Below, piece by piece: positions 8,574 to 17,128 of a DNA stretch of 46,638 nt. Where the stretch lies: contig SFJH01000026.1 in the NCBI GenBank assembly GCA_004555155.1, forward strand, positions 1 to 46,638. The letters run 5' to 3'. The notes beneath the pieces are model-generated. The model made no database searches. It saw only the letters and a program-made list of their open reading frames with translations, and had not been told where the DNA came from. Position 1 is the first letter of the stretch. Each line of letters starts with the position of its first letter. The position numbers and the translations under genes are program-made. The DNA comes from Clostridiales bacterium (GTDB lineage: Bacteria; Bacillota; Clostridia; Christensenellales; Aristaeellaceae).

Positions 8574-9155
8574 ATGGATGGATTCGCCGGAATCGTCGTG
8601 CTGCTGATCATCTTTGGTCTGGTGCAGAAGTTCTCGAGGAAGGCGCAGGCGAACCGCAACACCCCCGAGGCGCCGCAGCCCCGGCAGGCGCCGTCCAAGC
8701 CCGCGAAGCCCGTTCCCGGGCACGCGTCCCAGTCCGTCGAGGAGATGGTGGCGGCGTTCTCCGAGGCCTTTCTGAAAGACAATCCGCCCAGGACGGCGGT
8801 TGCGGCGCAGCCGCTGCCCCAGGGCGCGAGCTTCGCCGACGGGCACGGCTGCGTGGGCGGTTCGATGGAGGTTCACACCGCCGAGGGCGAGGATCCCCGG
8901 GAGCACGCCGCGCATCTGCGCAGGGCCGAAGGGGAGAAAGCGCCCTCCGCGCGTCCGCACCTGAGCGCCGCCGCGAAGGCCCGCGAGCTTGAGGCCCGCC
9001 GAGCCGCCCGCCCGGCCGCCGACGCGCCCGACGTCCGCCGCGCGCCGTCCAGCGCGTCCGCGCTGCGAAGCGCCGGCGTCGCCGATCTGCGCCGCGCCGT
9101 GATCATGTCCGAGGTTCTGGACAAGCCCAAGGCGCTGCGCCGTCCGTATCGCTGA
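8574..9155 (+). CDS. Unknown single-pass membrane protein in the floA operon
   Basis: A 193-residue protein I do not recognise as a named family. One N-terminal membrane helix (about 3-17, FAGIVVLLIIFGL), then a long Pro/Ala-rich, low-complexity cytoplasmic or extracellular tail with scattered basic and acidic patches. It ends in a compact motif, AVIMSEVLDKPKALRR, that looks like a binding peptide. It starts 30 nt after floA with GGGAGG in place, so it is co-transcribed with nfeD and floA. By association it may be a flotillin partner; that is inference only. Confidence 0.75.
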   Translation: MDGFAGIVVLLIIFGLVQKFSRKAQANRNTPEAPQPRQAPSKPAKPVPGHASQSVEEMVAAFSEAFLKDNPPRTAVAAQPLPQGASFADGHGCVGGSMEVHTAEGEDPREHAAHLRRAEGEKAPSARPHLSAAAKARELEARRAARPAADAPDVRRAPSSASALRSAGVADLRRAVIMSEVLDKPKALRRPYR

Positions 9156-9167
9156 CCCATCGCCCGG

Positions 9168-9200
9168 AACCGCAGGGAAGCGTCCGCTCTCCCTGCGGTT
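9168..9200. terminator. Hairpin at the end of the floA operon
   Basis: AACCGCAGGGA (9168-9178) pairs with its complement at 9190-9200, extendable outward to about 16 bp with one bulge. No T tract follows. It could end or attenuate transcription between the floA genes and the LytTR gene, or protect the upstream mRNA. Confidence 0.5.
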
Positions 9201-9231
9201 TCCGGGATCATCATTTTACAAGGAGCAAGTC

Positions 9232-9978
9232 ATGGATCCCATTCGCATTCTCATCGCCGACGACGAGCCCGGCATGCGCACCGTGATGCGCAAGCTGGTG
9301 GAAAGGGCCGAGGGCTACGCGCTGGCGGGCGAGGCCGAAAACGGCGCGCAGCTGCTGGAGCTGTACGATCAGACCCGCCCCGACGTGGTGCTCATGGACG
9401 TGGAGATGCCCGAGATGACCGGTATCGAGTGCGCCCGGATCATCCAGGACCGCAACCCGCGCACGGTGCTGGTGTTCGCCACTGCCCACGAGCAGTACAT
9501 GCGCAGCGCCTTCGAGGTGTACGCCTTCGACTATCTGGTGAAGCCGTTCAAACTGGAGCGCGCGCTGAACACCCTCGCCCTGATCCGCGAGCGACTGACC
9601 GCCCAGTCCCCGAAGCCCGAGCCGGTGCGCCCGCTCCAGACCGCCGCGTCCGGGCGGCTGATGCTCAAGCACCGGGACGGCCTGAGCTTCATCGACATTC
9701 CGTCGATCCTGCTCATCCAGCGGGAGGAGCGCTCCAGCGTGCTGTATCTGGCCGACGGCGGGCGGTACGTCACCTCCGATTCCCTCAGCGAGCTGGAGCA
9801 GCGCCTGCCCGAGAGCATGTTCTTCCGCTCCCACAAGAGCTATATCATCAATCTGAGCCACATCGATTCCATTTCGCCCTACGGGCGGTGGACCTATATC
9901 GTCAAGCTGCGCGGCACCGACCGCGACGCGCTCATCACCCATGAGCGATTTGAAGACCTGCAAAACCTGTTTGCATAG
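9232..9978 (+). CDS. LytTR-family response regulator
   Basis: A 248-residue cytoplasmic transcription regulator. The receiver domain (about 3-120) has the acidic pair DDE, the phospho-acceptor Asp56 in VVLMDVEMP, and the Lys of YLVKPF. The LytTR DNA-binding domain (about 145-245) has FRSHKSYIINL. No sensor kinase gene is adjacent, so it is an orphan regulator in this window. LytTR regulators often control cell-wall, toxin or bacteriocin genes. It is followed 12 nt later by tldD and may be transcribed with it. Ribosome site AAGGAG precedes the start. Confidence 0.93.
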   Translation: MDPIRILIADDEPGMRTVMRKLVERAEGYALAGEAENGAQLLELYDQTRPDVVLMDVEMPEMTGIECARIIQDRNPRTVLVFATAHEQYMRSAFEVYAFDYLVKPFKLERALNTLALIRERLTAQSPKPEPVRPLQTAASGRLMLKHRDGLSFIDIPSILLIQREERSSVLYLADGGRYVTSDSLSELEQRLPESMFFRSHKSYIINLSHIDSISPYGRWTYIVKLRGTDRDALITHERFEDLQNLFA

Positions 9979-9990
9979 GAGGACAACCGC

Positions 9991-11373
9991 ATGATTTCCC
10001 GTAAAATCGCGGAACAGACGCTGGCCGAAGCCCTGAAGACGGGCGGCGACTTCGCGGAGCTGTTCCTGCAGGACAAGCGCAGCAGCACCCTGGCGCTGCT
10101 GGACGGCCGGATCGAAAACGCCGTCACCGGCCGCGCCCACGGCGCGGGCATTCGCATCATCAAGGGGCTCAGCTCCGTCTACGTGCACACCAACGACACC
10201 TCTCTGACCGGCCTGACCGCCGCCGCCCGCCGGGCTGCGGACGCGGTGGGCGACGGCAGCGCCGCCGTGGACGTGCATCTCATCGGCTCCGTCGCCGCCA
10301 ACCTTCACGCCTATCGCCAGCTGCCCATGGACGTGCCCGGCGCGCGCAAGGCGAAGCTGCTGAAGACCGCCAGCGCCGCCGCCCGCAGCGTCTCCGACGA
10401 GATCGTCCAGGTGCGCGTGGCCGTGTCCGACAGCGACAGCGACGTGCTCATCGCCAACTCCGAGGGCCTGTTCACCGCGGATCGCCGCGTGTATACCCGC
10501 TTTATGACGTCCGCCGTGGCCGCGGGCGGCGGCGAGAACCAGACCGGCGGCGGCAGTCCCGGCGCGCTGATGGGCTACGAGCTGTTCGAAACCCGTGTGG
10601 ACGTGGAGCAGGTCGCCCGCGAGGCCGCGCAGCAGGCCGTGACCATGCTGCACGCCGATCCCTGTCCCGCCGGGCGGATGCCGGTGGTGATCGACGGCGG
10701 CTTCGGCGGCGTGATCTTCCACGAGGCCTGCGGTCATTCCCTGGAGGCGGCCGCGGTGGCCTTCGGCAATTCCGAGTTCTGCGGCAAGCTGGGCATGCAG
10801 GTCGCCACGCCCATCGTGACCGCCATCGACGACGGCACCCTGCCCAACGAGTGGGGCTCCACCAACATCGACGACGAGGGCACGCCCACCACAAGGCTGG
10901 TGCTGATCGAAAACGGCGTTCTGAAGAACTACATGGTGGACCGCCTGAACGGTCAGCGCATGGGCATGGCCCCCACCGGCAGCTCCCGCCGCCAGGACTA
11001 CACCTTCGCCCCCACCTCCCGCATGCGCAACACCTACATCGCGCCCGGCAGCGACGACGAGGGCGAGATCATCGCCTCCTGCGGCGACGGTCTGTACGCG
11101 AAGAAGATGGGCGGCGGCTCGGTCAATCCGGTGACCGGCGAATTCAACTTCGCCGTCAGCGAGGGCTACCTCATCCGAGACGGCAAGATCGATCGCCCGG
11201 TGCGCGGCGCGATGCTCATCGGCCGCGGCGCGGAGGTGCTTCAGAAGATCGACCGCGTGGGCAAGAAGATGTGGATGGCGCAGGGCATGTGCGGCGCCAG
11301 CAGCGGCTCCGTGCCGACCAACGTCGGCCAGCCGATGATCCGCGTGACCGACATCACGGTGGGAGGCCGATAA
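9991..11373 (+). CDS. tldD: TldD metalloprotease subunit
   Basis: Catalytic subunit of the TldD/TldE heterodimeric zinc protease, which degrades or trims small peptides, including leaders of modified peptides, in the cytoplasm. The 460-residue protein carries the zinc motif HEACGH (HExxxH, about residues 244-249) and the C-terminal GMCGASSGSVPTNVGQP, typical of TldD. AGGAGG lies 8 nt upstream of the start. The partner gene tldE begins 3 nt after the stop. Confidence 0.95.
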   Translation: MISRKIAEQTLAEALKTGGDFAELFLQDKRSSTLALLDGRIENAVTGRAHGAGIRIIKGLSSVYVHTNDTSLTGLTAAARRAADAVGDGSAAVDVHLIGSVAANLHAYRQLPMDVPGARKAKLLKTASAAARSVSDEIVQVRVAVSDSDSDVLIANSEGLFTADRRVYTRFMTSAVAAGGGENQTGGGSPGALMGYELFETRVDVEQVAREAAQQAVTMLHADPCPAGRMPVVIDGGFGGVIFHEACGHSLEAAAVAFGNSEFCGKLGMQVATPIVTAIDDGTLPNEWGSTNIDDEGTPTTRLVLIENGVLKNYMVDRLNGQRMGMAPTGSSRRQDYTFAPTSRMRNTYIAPGSDDEGEIIASCGDGLYAKKMGGGSVNPVTGEFNFAVSEGYLIRDGKIDRPVRGAMLIGRGAEVLQKIDRVGKKMWMAQGMCGASSGSVPTNVGQPMIRVTDITVGGR

Positions 11374-11376
11374 ATC

Positions 11377-12726
11377 ATGGAAAGAAAGCAATTCATCGAC
11401 GCGCTGTTCGCCCGCGCGAAGGAAGCCGGCTTCGAGGCCTGCGAGGTCTATTTCGTCACGGCCGACAGCTTTGACACCGATGTGTTCAAGGGCGAAATCG
11501 TGAAGTACTCCGACGCGGGCACGCTGGGGCTGGGCTTCCGCGGCCTGATCGACGGCAGGATGGGCTACGCGTCCACGCAGATTCTGGACGCCGACGCCAT
11601 CGATCTGCTGGTGGACGGCGCGCTGACCAACGCCCGCCTGATCGAAAGCGACGACCCCGAATTCCTCCATCCCGGCGACGAGCGCTACGCCGTTCTGCCC
11701 GGCCCCGACCCCGCGCTGGAGCACATCTCCAACGCCGACAAGATCGCCATGGCCCGCGAGCTGGAGCGGCTGACGCTGTCGCTGGATCCCCGGATCCAGA
11801 ACGTGGACGGCTGCCAGATCATCAGCGAGAACGCCGAGGTGTCCATCGTGAACACGCTGGGGCTGAACGTGACCGCCCGCACCAGCATGATCGGCGGCTA
11901 TGTGGCGCCCACCGCGCGGGACGGCGAGAAGGTCAGCTCCGGCTTCGCCTACTTCTTCACCATGGATCCCAAGACCATCGACCTGGAGGCCACGGCCAGA
12001 GAGGCCGTCGCCCGCGCGCTGAACGCGCTGGACGCGGAGAGCATCGAGTCCGGCAGCATGCGGGTGCTGCTGACGGCGGAGCCCGCCGCCGATCTGCTGG
12101 ACACCTTCGCCGGCGTGTTCTCCGCCGACGCGGCGCAGAAGGGGCTTTCGCTGCTGAAGGGCCGCGAGGGCGAGACCATCGCCGCGCCCTGCGTGACGCT
12201 GCTGGACGATCCCCATCGCGCGGGCAGCCCCGCGTCCATGCCGTTCGACGGCGAGGGCGTGGCCACCCGCGTCAAGCGCGTGATCGACGGCGGCACGCTG
12301 ACCACGCTGCTGCACAACCTCAAGACCGCCCGCAAGCAGGGCGTCGAAACCACGGCCAACGCCGCGCGCGGCTATTCCTCCCCCATGAGCGTCGCGCCGA
12401 CCAACTTCTACTTCGCCCCCTCCGACGTGCCCTTCGAGGGCATGCTGGAAAAGCTGGGCGACGGCCTGGCGATCACCGAAATCAGCGGTCTGCACGCCGG
12501 CGCGAACGCCATCAGCGGCGATTTCTCGCTGTCCGCCAAGGGCTTCCGCGTGAAAAACGGCGCGCGGGCCGAGTCCGTCAAGCAGATCACCGTGGCGGGC
12601 AACTTCTATCAGCTGCTCAAGGACGTGGAAGCCGTGGGCGGCGACCTGAAGTTCGGCCTGCCCTCCTCCAGCCTGTTCGGCAGCCCGTCGCTGCTGATCT
12701 CCAGCCTGTCCATCGCGGGCAAATGA
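11377..12726 (+). CDS. tldE: TldE/PmbA protease partner subunit
   Basis: A 449-residue non-catalytic partner of TldD (also called PmbA). It has the family fold but no HExxxH motif, as expected. Typical segments are GLGFRGLIDGRMGYASTQ, NTLGL and the end FGLPSSSLFGSPSLLI. TldD and TldE form a complex with the active site in TldD. The adjacent tldD, the 3-nt gap and a shared terminator support one transcript. No modified-peptide precursor gene is recognisable nearby. Confidence 0.94.
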   Translation: MERKQFIDALFARAKEAGFEACEVYFVTADSFDTDVFKGEIVKYSDAGTLGLGFRGLIDGRMGYASTQILDADAIDLLVDGALTNARLIESDDPEFLHPGDERYAVLPGPDPALEHISNADKIAMARELERLTLSLDPRIQNVDGCQIISENAEVSIVNTLGLNVTARTSMIGGYVAPTARDGEKVSSGFAYFFTMDPKTIDLEATAREAVARALNALDAESIESGSMRVLLTAEPAADLLDTFAGVFSADAAQKGLSLLKGREGETIAAPCVTLLDDPHRAGSPASMPFDGEGVATRVKRVIDGGTLTTLLHNLKTARKQGVETTANAARGYSSPMSVAPTNFYFAPSDVPFEGMLEKLGDGLAITEISGLHAGANAISGDFSLSAKGFRVKNGARAESVKQITVAGNFYQLLKDVEAVGGDLKFGLPSSSLFGSPSLLISSLSIAGK

Positions 12727-12740
12727 GGTTCTCTCATCGC

Positions 12741-12768
12741 GCCGCCGCTGCAAAGCGGCGGCTTTTTT
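12741..12768 (+). terminator. Intrinsic terminator of the tldDE transcript
   Basis: Perfect 9-bp GC stem (12741-12749 with 12754-12762), GCAA tetraloop, then six T. It starts 14 nt after the tldE stop. Confidence 0.95.
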
Positions 12769-12843
12769 CGCTTCTTCGCGGCATGTGTTCCAAAAGTGTC
12801 ACAGGAATTTTACCGAATTTCTTGACCGTCGCCACATCCAAAC

Positions 12844-12872
12844 TTGCACAATTTTATATTTCCATGTATAAT
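12844..12872 (+). promoter_or_regulatory. Promoter of the LCP gene
   Basis: TTGCAC (12844-12849), 17-bp spacer, perfect TATAAT (12867-12872). It leaves an AT-rich 5' leader of about 75 nt. Confidence 0.75.
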
Positions 12873-12953
12873 GAATATTGATATCGTTTTTTACAATCCG
12901 AGGGAAATTCGTTTCCCCCAATCTTACTCTGAAAATCTGAAGGGATGTACATC

Positions 12954-14276
12954 ATGGGCACACGCTTCACATCGGACCGCTCCAATCCGGGTCCTTCCAG
13001 GCAAAATTCTGAGGAGCGCGCCGGGGCTCGCCGCGCAAGCTCGCGCTTCGGCGACGTGGCTCCGGAGCAGCCGCCCCTTCGCCGGCCGGCGGCCAGCCGT
13101 CCCCGCACCAGCTCCTCCGGCTCCCGCCCGCCCCGCAGGCGCAAGCCGCAAAAGCGCTTCTACGTGCTGATTGCCGCCATTGTGATTCTCCTTCTCGCCA
13201 TCGCCATCGGCGCATTTCTGCTGATGAAGCCGGGCAGGGAATCCGGCGATCCCCTGGCTGCGCCGACGGCTGTAGCCTCGGTCGCGCCGACCGATCCCGC
13301 CGCCACCCCGGACGCCGGGCAGACGACGACCGCCAGCGCAAACCACGCCGAATCCCTGGCCGCGCTGCTGGGCGACGCGGACTCCGATCTGTCGGGTCTG
13401 GGCGAGGATCTGATGGCCAAGGTCGACGATCTGTGCATCAATGAAAATCTGTCGGAGGAGTGGCTGAACGTGCTGCTGCTGGGCTCCGACGAGCGCACGC
13501 TGACCGAGAGCGCCCGCACCGACAGCATGATCATCTGCTCCATCAACCTGACCACCGGCCAGGTGAAGCTGTCGTCCATCATGCGCGATCTGGCCGTGGA
13601 GTACGACGAGATCGGCGAGTACAACGGCACCTACCGCATCAACGCCGCCAACTTCTTCGGCGGCGAGGAGCTGGCCATGCGCATCGTGAACAAGTGCTTC
13701 GATTTGAACATCGAATACTACGTGCACGTCAACTTCTACGGCTTCCAGCAGGTGGCCCAGCAGCTGGGCGGCATCGACATGGACATCACCAAAGAGGAGA
13801 TGGATGAGATCAACTACCGCATCGTCCAGCAGGCCAAGTCCGCCTATCTGGCTGGTATTGACGAATCCGCGCTGCCCAACGAGTATCTGACCACCTACGG
13901 CGAAAACACCCATCTGGACGGCCGTCAGACGCTGGCCTACGCCCGCATCCGCAAGCTGGACGGCGGCGACTACGCCCGCGCCGAGCGCCAGCGCAAGGTG
14001 CTGGTGGCGCTGATGGACAAGCTGCGCGGCTCCAGCGCCGCCGAGCTGCTGAACGTGGCCAACGCTGCGCTGCCCCACATCAAGACCAACCTCACGCCGG
14101 ACACCATCCTCTCCATCGCCCTGAAGGTGCTGCAGAGCGGTCTGACCGACGTGGATTCCCTCCGCCTCCCCATCAACAACACCTACGTTCAGGAGACCCG
14201 CAACGGCCAGGACATGCTCTACGACTGCGACTGGGCCAAAAACGCCTCCGAGCTGTACTATTTCATCTACAACTGA
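12954..14276 (+). CDS. LytR-CpsA-Psr (LCP) family cell-wall glycopolymer ligase
   Basis: Attaches teichoic-acid-like or capsular polymers from lipid carriers to peptidoglycan at the outer membrane face. A basic, Ser/Pro/Arg-rich cytoplasmic tail (about 1-65) precedes one membrane helix (about 67-88), an acidic low-complexity spacer (about 90-155), and the LCP domain (about 160-370). Key Arg and Asp motifs are GSDERTLTESARTDSMI, RDLAVEY, and YARIRKLDGGDYARAERQ. The start with AAGGG about 9 nt upstream is preferred to the ATG at 12945, which touches that site. The long basic tail is longer than in most LCP proteins. Confidence 0.94.
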   Translation: MGTRFTSDRSNPGPSRQNSEERAGARRASSRFGDVAPEQPPLRRPAASRPRTSSSGSRPPRRRKPQKRFYVLIAAIVILLLAIAIGAFLLMKPGRESGDPLAAPTAVASVAPTDPAATPDAGQTTTASANHAESLAALLGDADSDLSGLGEDLMAKVDDLCINENLSEEWLNVLLLGSDERTLTESARTDSMIICSINLTTGQVKLSSIMRDLAVEYDEIGEYNGTYRINAANFFGGEELAMRIVNKCFDLNIEYYVHVNFYGFQQVAQQLGGIDMDITKEEMDEINYRIVQQAKSAYLAGIDESALPNEYLTTYGENTHLDGRQTLAYARIRKLDGGDYARAERQRKVLVALMDKLRGSSAAELLNVANAALPHIKTNLTPDTILSIALKVLQSGLTDVDSLRLPINNTYVQETRNGQDMLYDCDWAKNASELYYFIYN

Positions 14277-14289
14277 GTTCCAAACGCAA

Positions 14290-14340
14290 AGCGCGCGGCA
14301 TGTGCCGCGCGCTCAAATCGTTGACAAAGTCAACGATTTG
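14290..14340 (+). terminator. Double hairpin after the LCP gene
   Basis: Two adjacent perfect stems: 11 bp (14290-14300 with 14303-14313) and 12 bp (14314-14325 with 14329-14340). Neither has a clear T tract. They may stabilise or end the LCP message, or belong to the repeat-like element that follows. Confidence 0.55.
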
Positions 14341-14440
14341 CCAGACGCTGAAAAAGCCTGCAAGACAAGGAAGCAAGGCTGCAAATCAGGGAGCTTACAC
14401 GGACGTAAGTGCGCATCCATCCCCCGCATGAAGCCGCCGG
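14341..14440. other. Non-coding, repeat-like segment with small stems
   Basis: This stretch codes for nothing I recognise. It has short complementary pieces (AGCCT/AGGCT around 14357-14380, and CTTAC-ACGGAC-GTAAG near 14395-14410) and a different texture from its neighbours. It resembles the structured dispersed repeats found between genes in many gut Clostridia, but no second copy is in this window. Confidence 0.3.
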
Positions 14441-14458
14441 AGTCCTGCGCCTCCGGCT

Positions 14459-14713
14459 TTACCGGCGGAAGAGGGAGAAGCCCTTCCGTTCATACGGCTC
14501 CGCGCTCACGGACACGACCGCATATCCCGTCGCGCCGATGACCTCGCGCAGCTGCCGCTCGTCCAGCGGCCCTTCCGAGAGAATCTCCGCTTCGCCCTTC
14601 CGATGGGACGCCGAAACCTTCTTCACCGGAAGCGCCCGGCGCACCGCGTCGCTGACGTGCGCTTCGCACATTCCGCAGGCCATGCCGTCCACCCTGACAA
14701 CCGTTCTGACCAC
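14459..14713 (-). CDS. Heavy-metal-associated (HMA) domain protein
   Basis: A small cytoplasmic metal-binding protein of about 84 residues with the HMA signature DGMACGMC (Cys13 and Cys16 from the chosen start), the conserved core VSDAVRRALPVKKVSA, and the C-terminal strand IGATGYAVVSV. Such proteins carry Cu(I) or a similar soft metal. The GTG start at 14713 has AAGGGAG 8 nt upstream. The open frame extends to an ATG at 14752 with no ribosome site. No P-type ATPase or CsoR gene is adjacent, so the partner is unknown. Confidence 0.8.
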   Translation of the reverse strand: MVRTVVRVDGMACGMCEAHVSDAVRRALPVKKVSASHRKGEAEILSEGPLDERQLREVIGATGYAVVSVSAEPYERKGFSLFRR

Positions 14714-14785
14714 ATTCCACACTCCCTTCGCCCGCGGCAGCGCTATGTCCATAAGTTATCCTATACTAACTCTCAAGTCCTCAAA

Positions 14786-14803
14786 AGCGCCCCTTCGGGC
14801 GCT
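14786..14803 (-). terminator. Hairpin plus TTTT in the leader of the HMA gene (possible attenuator)
   Basis: AGCGCCC pairs with GGGCGCT around a 4-nt loop. On the minus strand it is followed by TTTTG. It lies between the HMA promoter and its start codon, so it could control read-through. Confidence 0.45.
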
Positions 14804-14835
14804 CGGTTCGGCGCGGCCGCGCAATTTCATTCTTC

Positions 14836-14864
14836 ATTATAGAAACTCCGCCGGGAATTGTCAA
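14836..14864 (-). promoter_or_regulatory. Fully consensus promoter upstream of the HMA gene
   Basis: Minus strand: TTGACA (14859-14864), 17-bp spacer, TATAAT (14836-14841). The start codon is over 110 nt downstream, leaving a leader with a terminator-like hairpin. Confidence 0.85.
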
Positions 14865-14952
14865 GTGATTTCATAGGAAATAACTGCCCGCCGCCTGCGG
14901 GAAGCGTCTCTCGGGCCAGGCGGGCGGGCGGTTGCGGGCGCGCAGAAGGGAA

Positions 14953-15819
14953 TCAGAAGAATTCCATTCCCCGCACCTGGGTCAGCTTTTCCTCGAGGAA
15001 GCGCCGGTCCGCGTCGTTCAGCGGATGCTTCAGGCACTCGTCGATGTGATCCACCGCGAAGGAGAAGCTGGCGTAGTTTCCGGGCGGGATGAGCGTGTCC
15101 ACGCCCAGCGACAGCGCATACTTCATGGCCGCCTCGCCAAAGCGCACGTCCGCCACGTCGATGGGCTTGCACCAGGATTTGGGGAACGCGGACGCTTTGC
15201 GCTCCTCGTCGTTCTCCCATTTGCGCTCAATGAACGCCTTCATGCACAGCACGCCCATGTTCCGCGCCTTGGCCGCCTGAATCAGCCGCGAGCCCATGCC
15301 GTGCTCCATATTCATGAACCAGTTGAACGGAAACAGCACCGTGTCGAAATCATACAGCTCCAGCGCCCTGAGCGCGGCATCCTCGCTGTGGGCGGTGATG
15401 CCGATGTTGGCGGCGACGCCCTTCTCCTTCAGCTCGCGCATCAGCTCCATCACGCCGCCGGGGCCGAAGGCCGTCTCTACCTCCTGCATGGAGGCAATGC
15501 CGTGCAGCTGATACACGTCGAAGTGATCCGTATGCAGCAGCTTCAGCGAGCCCTCCAGCTCCTTTTCCGCCTCCGCGCGCATGCGCTGACCGGTCTTGCA
15601 GGCCAGATGCACGCGGCTGCGATAGGGCTTCAGCGAATTGCCCAGCTTCTCCTGGGCGTCGCCGTAGGACGGCGCGACGTCGAAATAGTTGACGCCCCGG
15701 TCGATCGCCCAGCTGACATAGCGGTCGGACGCGCTCTGCCCGTCGTCCATGGATACGATTCCGCCATAGGAAACCGCGGAAATCTCAAAGCCCGTTCTGC
15801 CGAATTTGCGCCTGTTCAT
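14953..15819 (-). CDS. Aldo/keto reductase
   Basis: A 288-residue NAD(P)H-dependent oxidoreductase of the (alpha/beta)8 AKR fold. The catalytic tetrad is visible: Asp47 and Tyr52 (YFDVAPSYG), Lys75 (LACKTG) and His106 (YQLHGI). The N-terminal RKFGRTGFEISAVSYGG is typical of the YhdN/YajO-like group. The substrate cannot be told. The start at 15819 has a GGGGGAA site upstream; a longer open frame to 15906 has an unlikely Arg-rich N-terminus. It is transcribed alone from its own promoter. A GC-rich inverted repeat at 14884-14934 probably ends the message. Confidence 0.92.
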   Translation of the reverse strand: MNRRKFGRTGFEISAVSYGGIVSMDDGQSASDRYVSWAIDRGVNYFDVAPSYGDAQEKLGNSLKPYRSRVHLACKTGQRMRAEAEKELEGSLKLLHTDHFDVYQLHGIASMQEVETAFGPGGVMELMRELKEKGVAANIGITAHSEDAALRALELYDFDTVLFPFNWFMNMEHGMGSRLIQAAKARNMGVLCMKAFIERKWENDEERKASAFPKSWCKPIDVADVRFGEAAMKYALSLGVDTLIPPGNYASFSFAVDHIDECLKHPLNDADRRFLEEKLTQVRGMEFF

Positions 15820-15877
15820 GCTTCGATTCCCCCTTCTGCGGCCCGGATCGCCGTCCGGCCGCCCTTGTCGTCGCTTC

Positions 15878-15906
15878 ATCATACTACAATCCGCCGCGCA
15901 TTTCAA
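15878..15906 (-). promoter_or_regulatory. Promoter of the aldo/keto reductase gene
   Basis: Minus strand: TTGAAA (15901-15906), 17-bp spacer, TATGAT (15878-15883). Confidence 0.7.
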
Positions 15907-16028
15907 CCCCTGAGCCTCGCTTTTTCCCCGGGATGCAGATTTTTCTTCGGCGCTCCCGGGCCGCCCGCACCCGTCACAAAAAAGTCCCGCACAAATTGGA
16001 GAATTCGATCTTCATGCCAAAATAACGC

Positions 16029-16057
16029 TTTACAAAAGAAAAGGGAGATGGTATAAT
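16029..16057 (+). promoter_or_regulatory. Strong promoter of the sugar ABC-transporter operon
   Basis: TTTACA (16029-16034), 17-bp spacer, TATAAT (16052-16057) with an extended TGG in front. It leaves a leader of about 80 nt before the first permease gene. No clear operator was seen. Confidence 0.85.
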
Positions 16058-16143
16058 TATTTCACGCAATATTTTCGCAGAACATCCATATTGTTGCGTC
16101 TGCACACTCAAAATGGAACCGACGAGACGAGGAGTGATGAACC

Positions 16144-17112
16144 GTGTCCGAAATGTCGACCCGGCAGGACCTGCTCAAGGGCAGCGCCGCCGTTCGAAAG
16201 GAAATGCCGTTTCGAACCTACTTCAAGCTCAACTGGGTTCTGTACCTGATGCTGGTGCCGGGCCTGCTCAATCTGCTGCTGTTCAAGTATCTGCCGATGT
16301 ACGGCATCGTGGTGGCGTTTCAGAACTACACGCCCAAGGGCGGCTTTCTGGGCAGCCAGTGGGTGGGCCTGAAGCACTTTCAGGCGTTCTTCCGCGACCC
16401 GTACTGCGGCCGCGTGATCGCCAACACGTTCATCCTGGGCATCGAGAGTCTGATCATCTCCTTCCCCGCCCCGATTCTGCTGGCGCTGCTGCTCAACGAG
16501 CTGCGCTATCCCCGGTTCAAGAAGGTGGTGCAGACCATCTCCTACATGCCCTACTTCCTGTCCGTGGTCATCGTGGTGGGCATGATGCGCGAGCTGTTCA
16601 GCATGACCGACGGCCCCATCAACGCCCTGCGCGAGATGATCGGGCTGGAACGGCAGAACTACTTCATGATGCCCTCGGCGTTCCGGCCGCTGTACATCGG
16701 CTCGGGCATCTGGCAGGGCATCGGATACAGCTCCATCATCTATCTGGCCGCCATCGCGGGCATCAACCCGGAGATCTACGAATCCTCCGTGCTGGACGGC
16801 GCGAACCGCGCGCAGCAGATGTGGTACATCACGCTGCCCTGCATCCTGCCGACGATCAGCATCCTGTTCATCATGGCCGTGGGCGGCCTGCTGGGCAACG
16901 ACTACCAGAAGATCCTGCTGATGTACAGCCCGCGCACCTATTCCACGGCGGACGTGGTCAATACCTACGTCTACCGCTACGGCATCGAAACCGCCGGCAA
17001 CAACTTAAGCTACTCCTCGGCGGTTGGACTGCTGCTCAACGTCGTCTCCCTGGTGTTCCTGGTGGTCGCCAACTTCGTGACCGGCAAGCTCAGCGAGACC
17101 TCGCTGTTCTAA
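16144..17112 (+). CDS. ABC sugar transporter permease, LplB type
   Basis: The first membrane subunit of a CUT1-family carbohydrate importer, 322 residues. Six membrane helices follow an N-terminal KLNWVLYLMLVPGLLNLLLF segment. The YLPMYGIVVAFQNY motif is characteristic of LplB. The cytoplasmic EAA loop reads YESSVLDGANRAQQMWYITLP and contacts the ATPase. The GTG start has AGGAG 9 nt upstream. The operon holds two permeases and a binding protein but no ATPase, so a shared MsmX-like ATPase elsewhere must power it. LplB-type systems often take up oligosaccharides or glycan fragments. Confidence 0.94.
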   Translation: MSEMSTRQDLLKGSAAVRKEMPFRTYFKLNWVLYLMLVPGLLNLLLFKYLPMYGIVVAFQNYTPKGGFLGSQWVGLKHFQAFFRDPYCGRVIANTFILGIESLIISFPAPILLALLLNELRYPRFKKVVQTISYMPYFLSVVIVVGMMRELFSMTDGPINALREMIGLERQNYFMMPSAFRPLYIGSGIWQGIGYSSIIYLAAIAGINPEIYESSVLDGANRAQQMWYITLPCILPTISILFIMAVGGLLGNDYQKILLMYSPRTYSTADVVNTYVYRYGIETAGNNLSYSSAVGLLLNVVSLVFLVVANFVTGKLSETSLF

Positions 17113-17128
17113 GGAAGGGGGCGAATGT

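Noticed and set aside
9211..12753. 1,180-codon open frame on the minus strand opposite lytTR-tldD-tldE
   Set aside because: It is an antisense shadow produced by high GC at third codon positions. Its translation is low-complexity His/Gly/Ala/Val, it has no family motif, and the plus-strand genes are certain.
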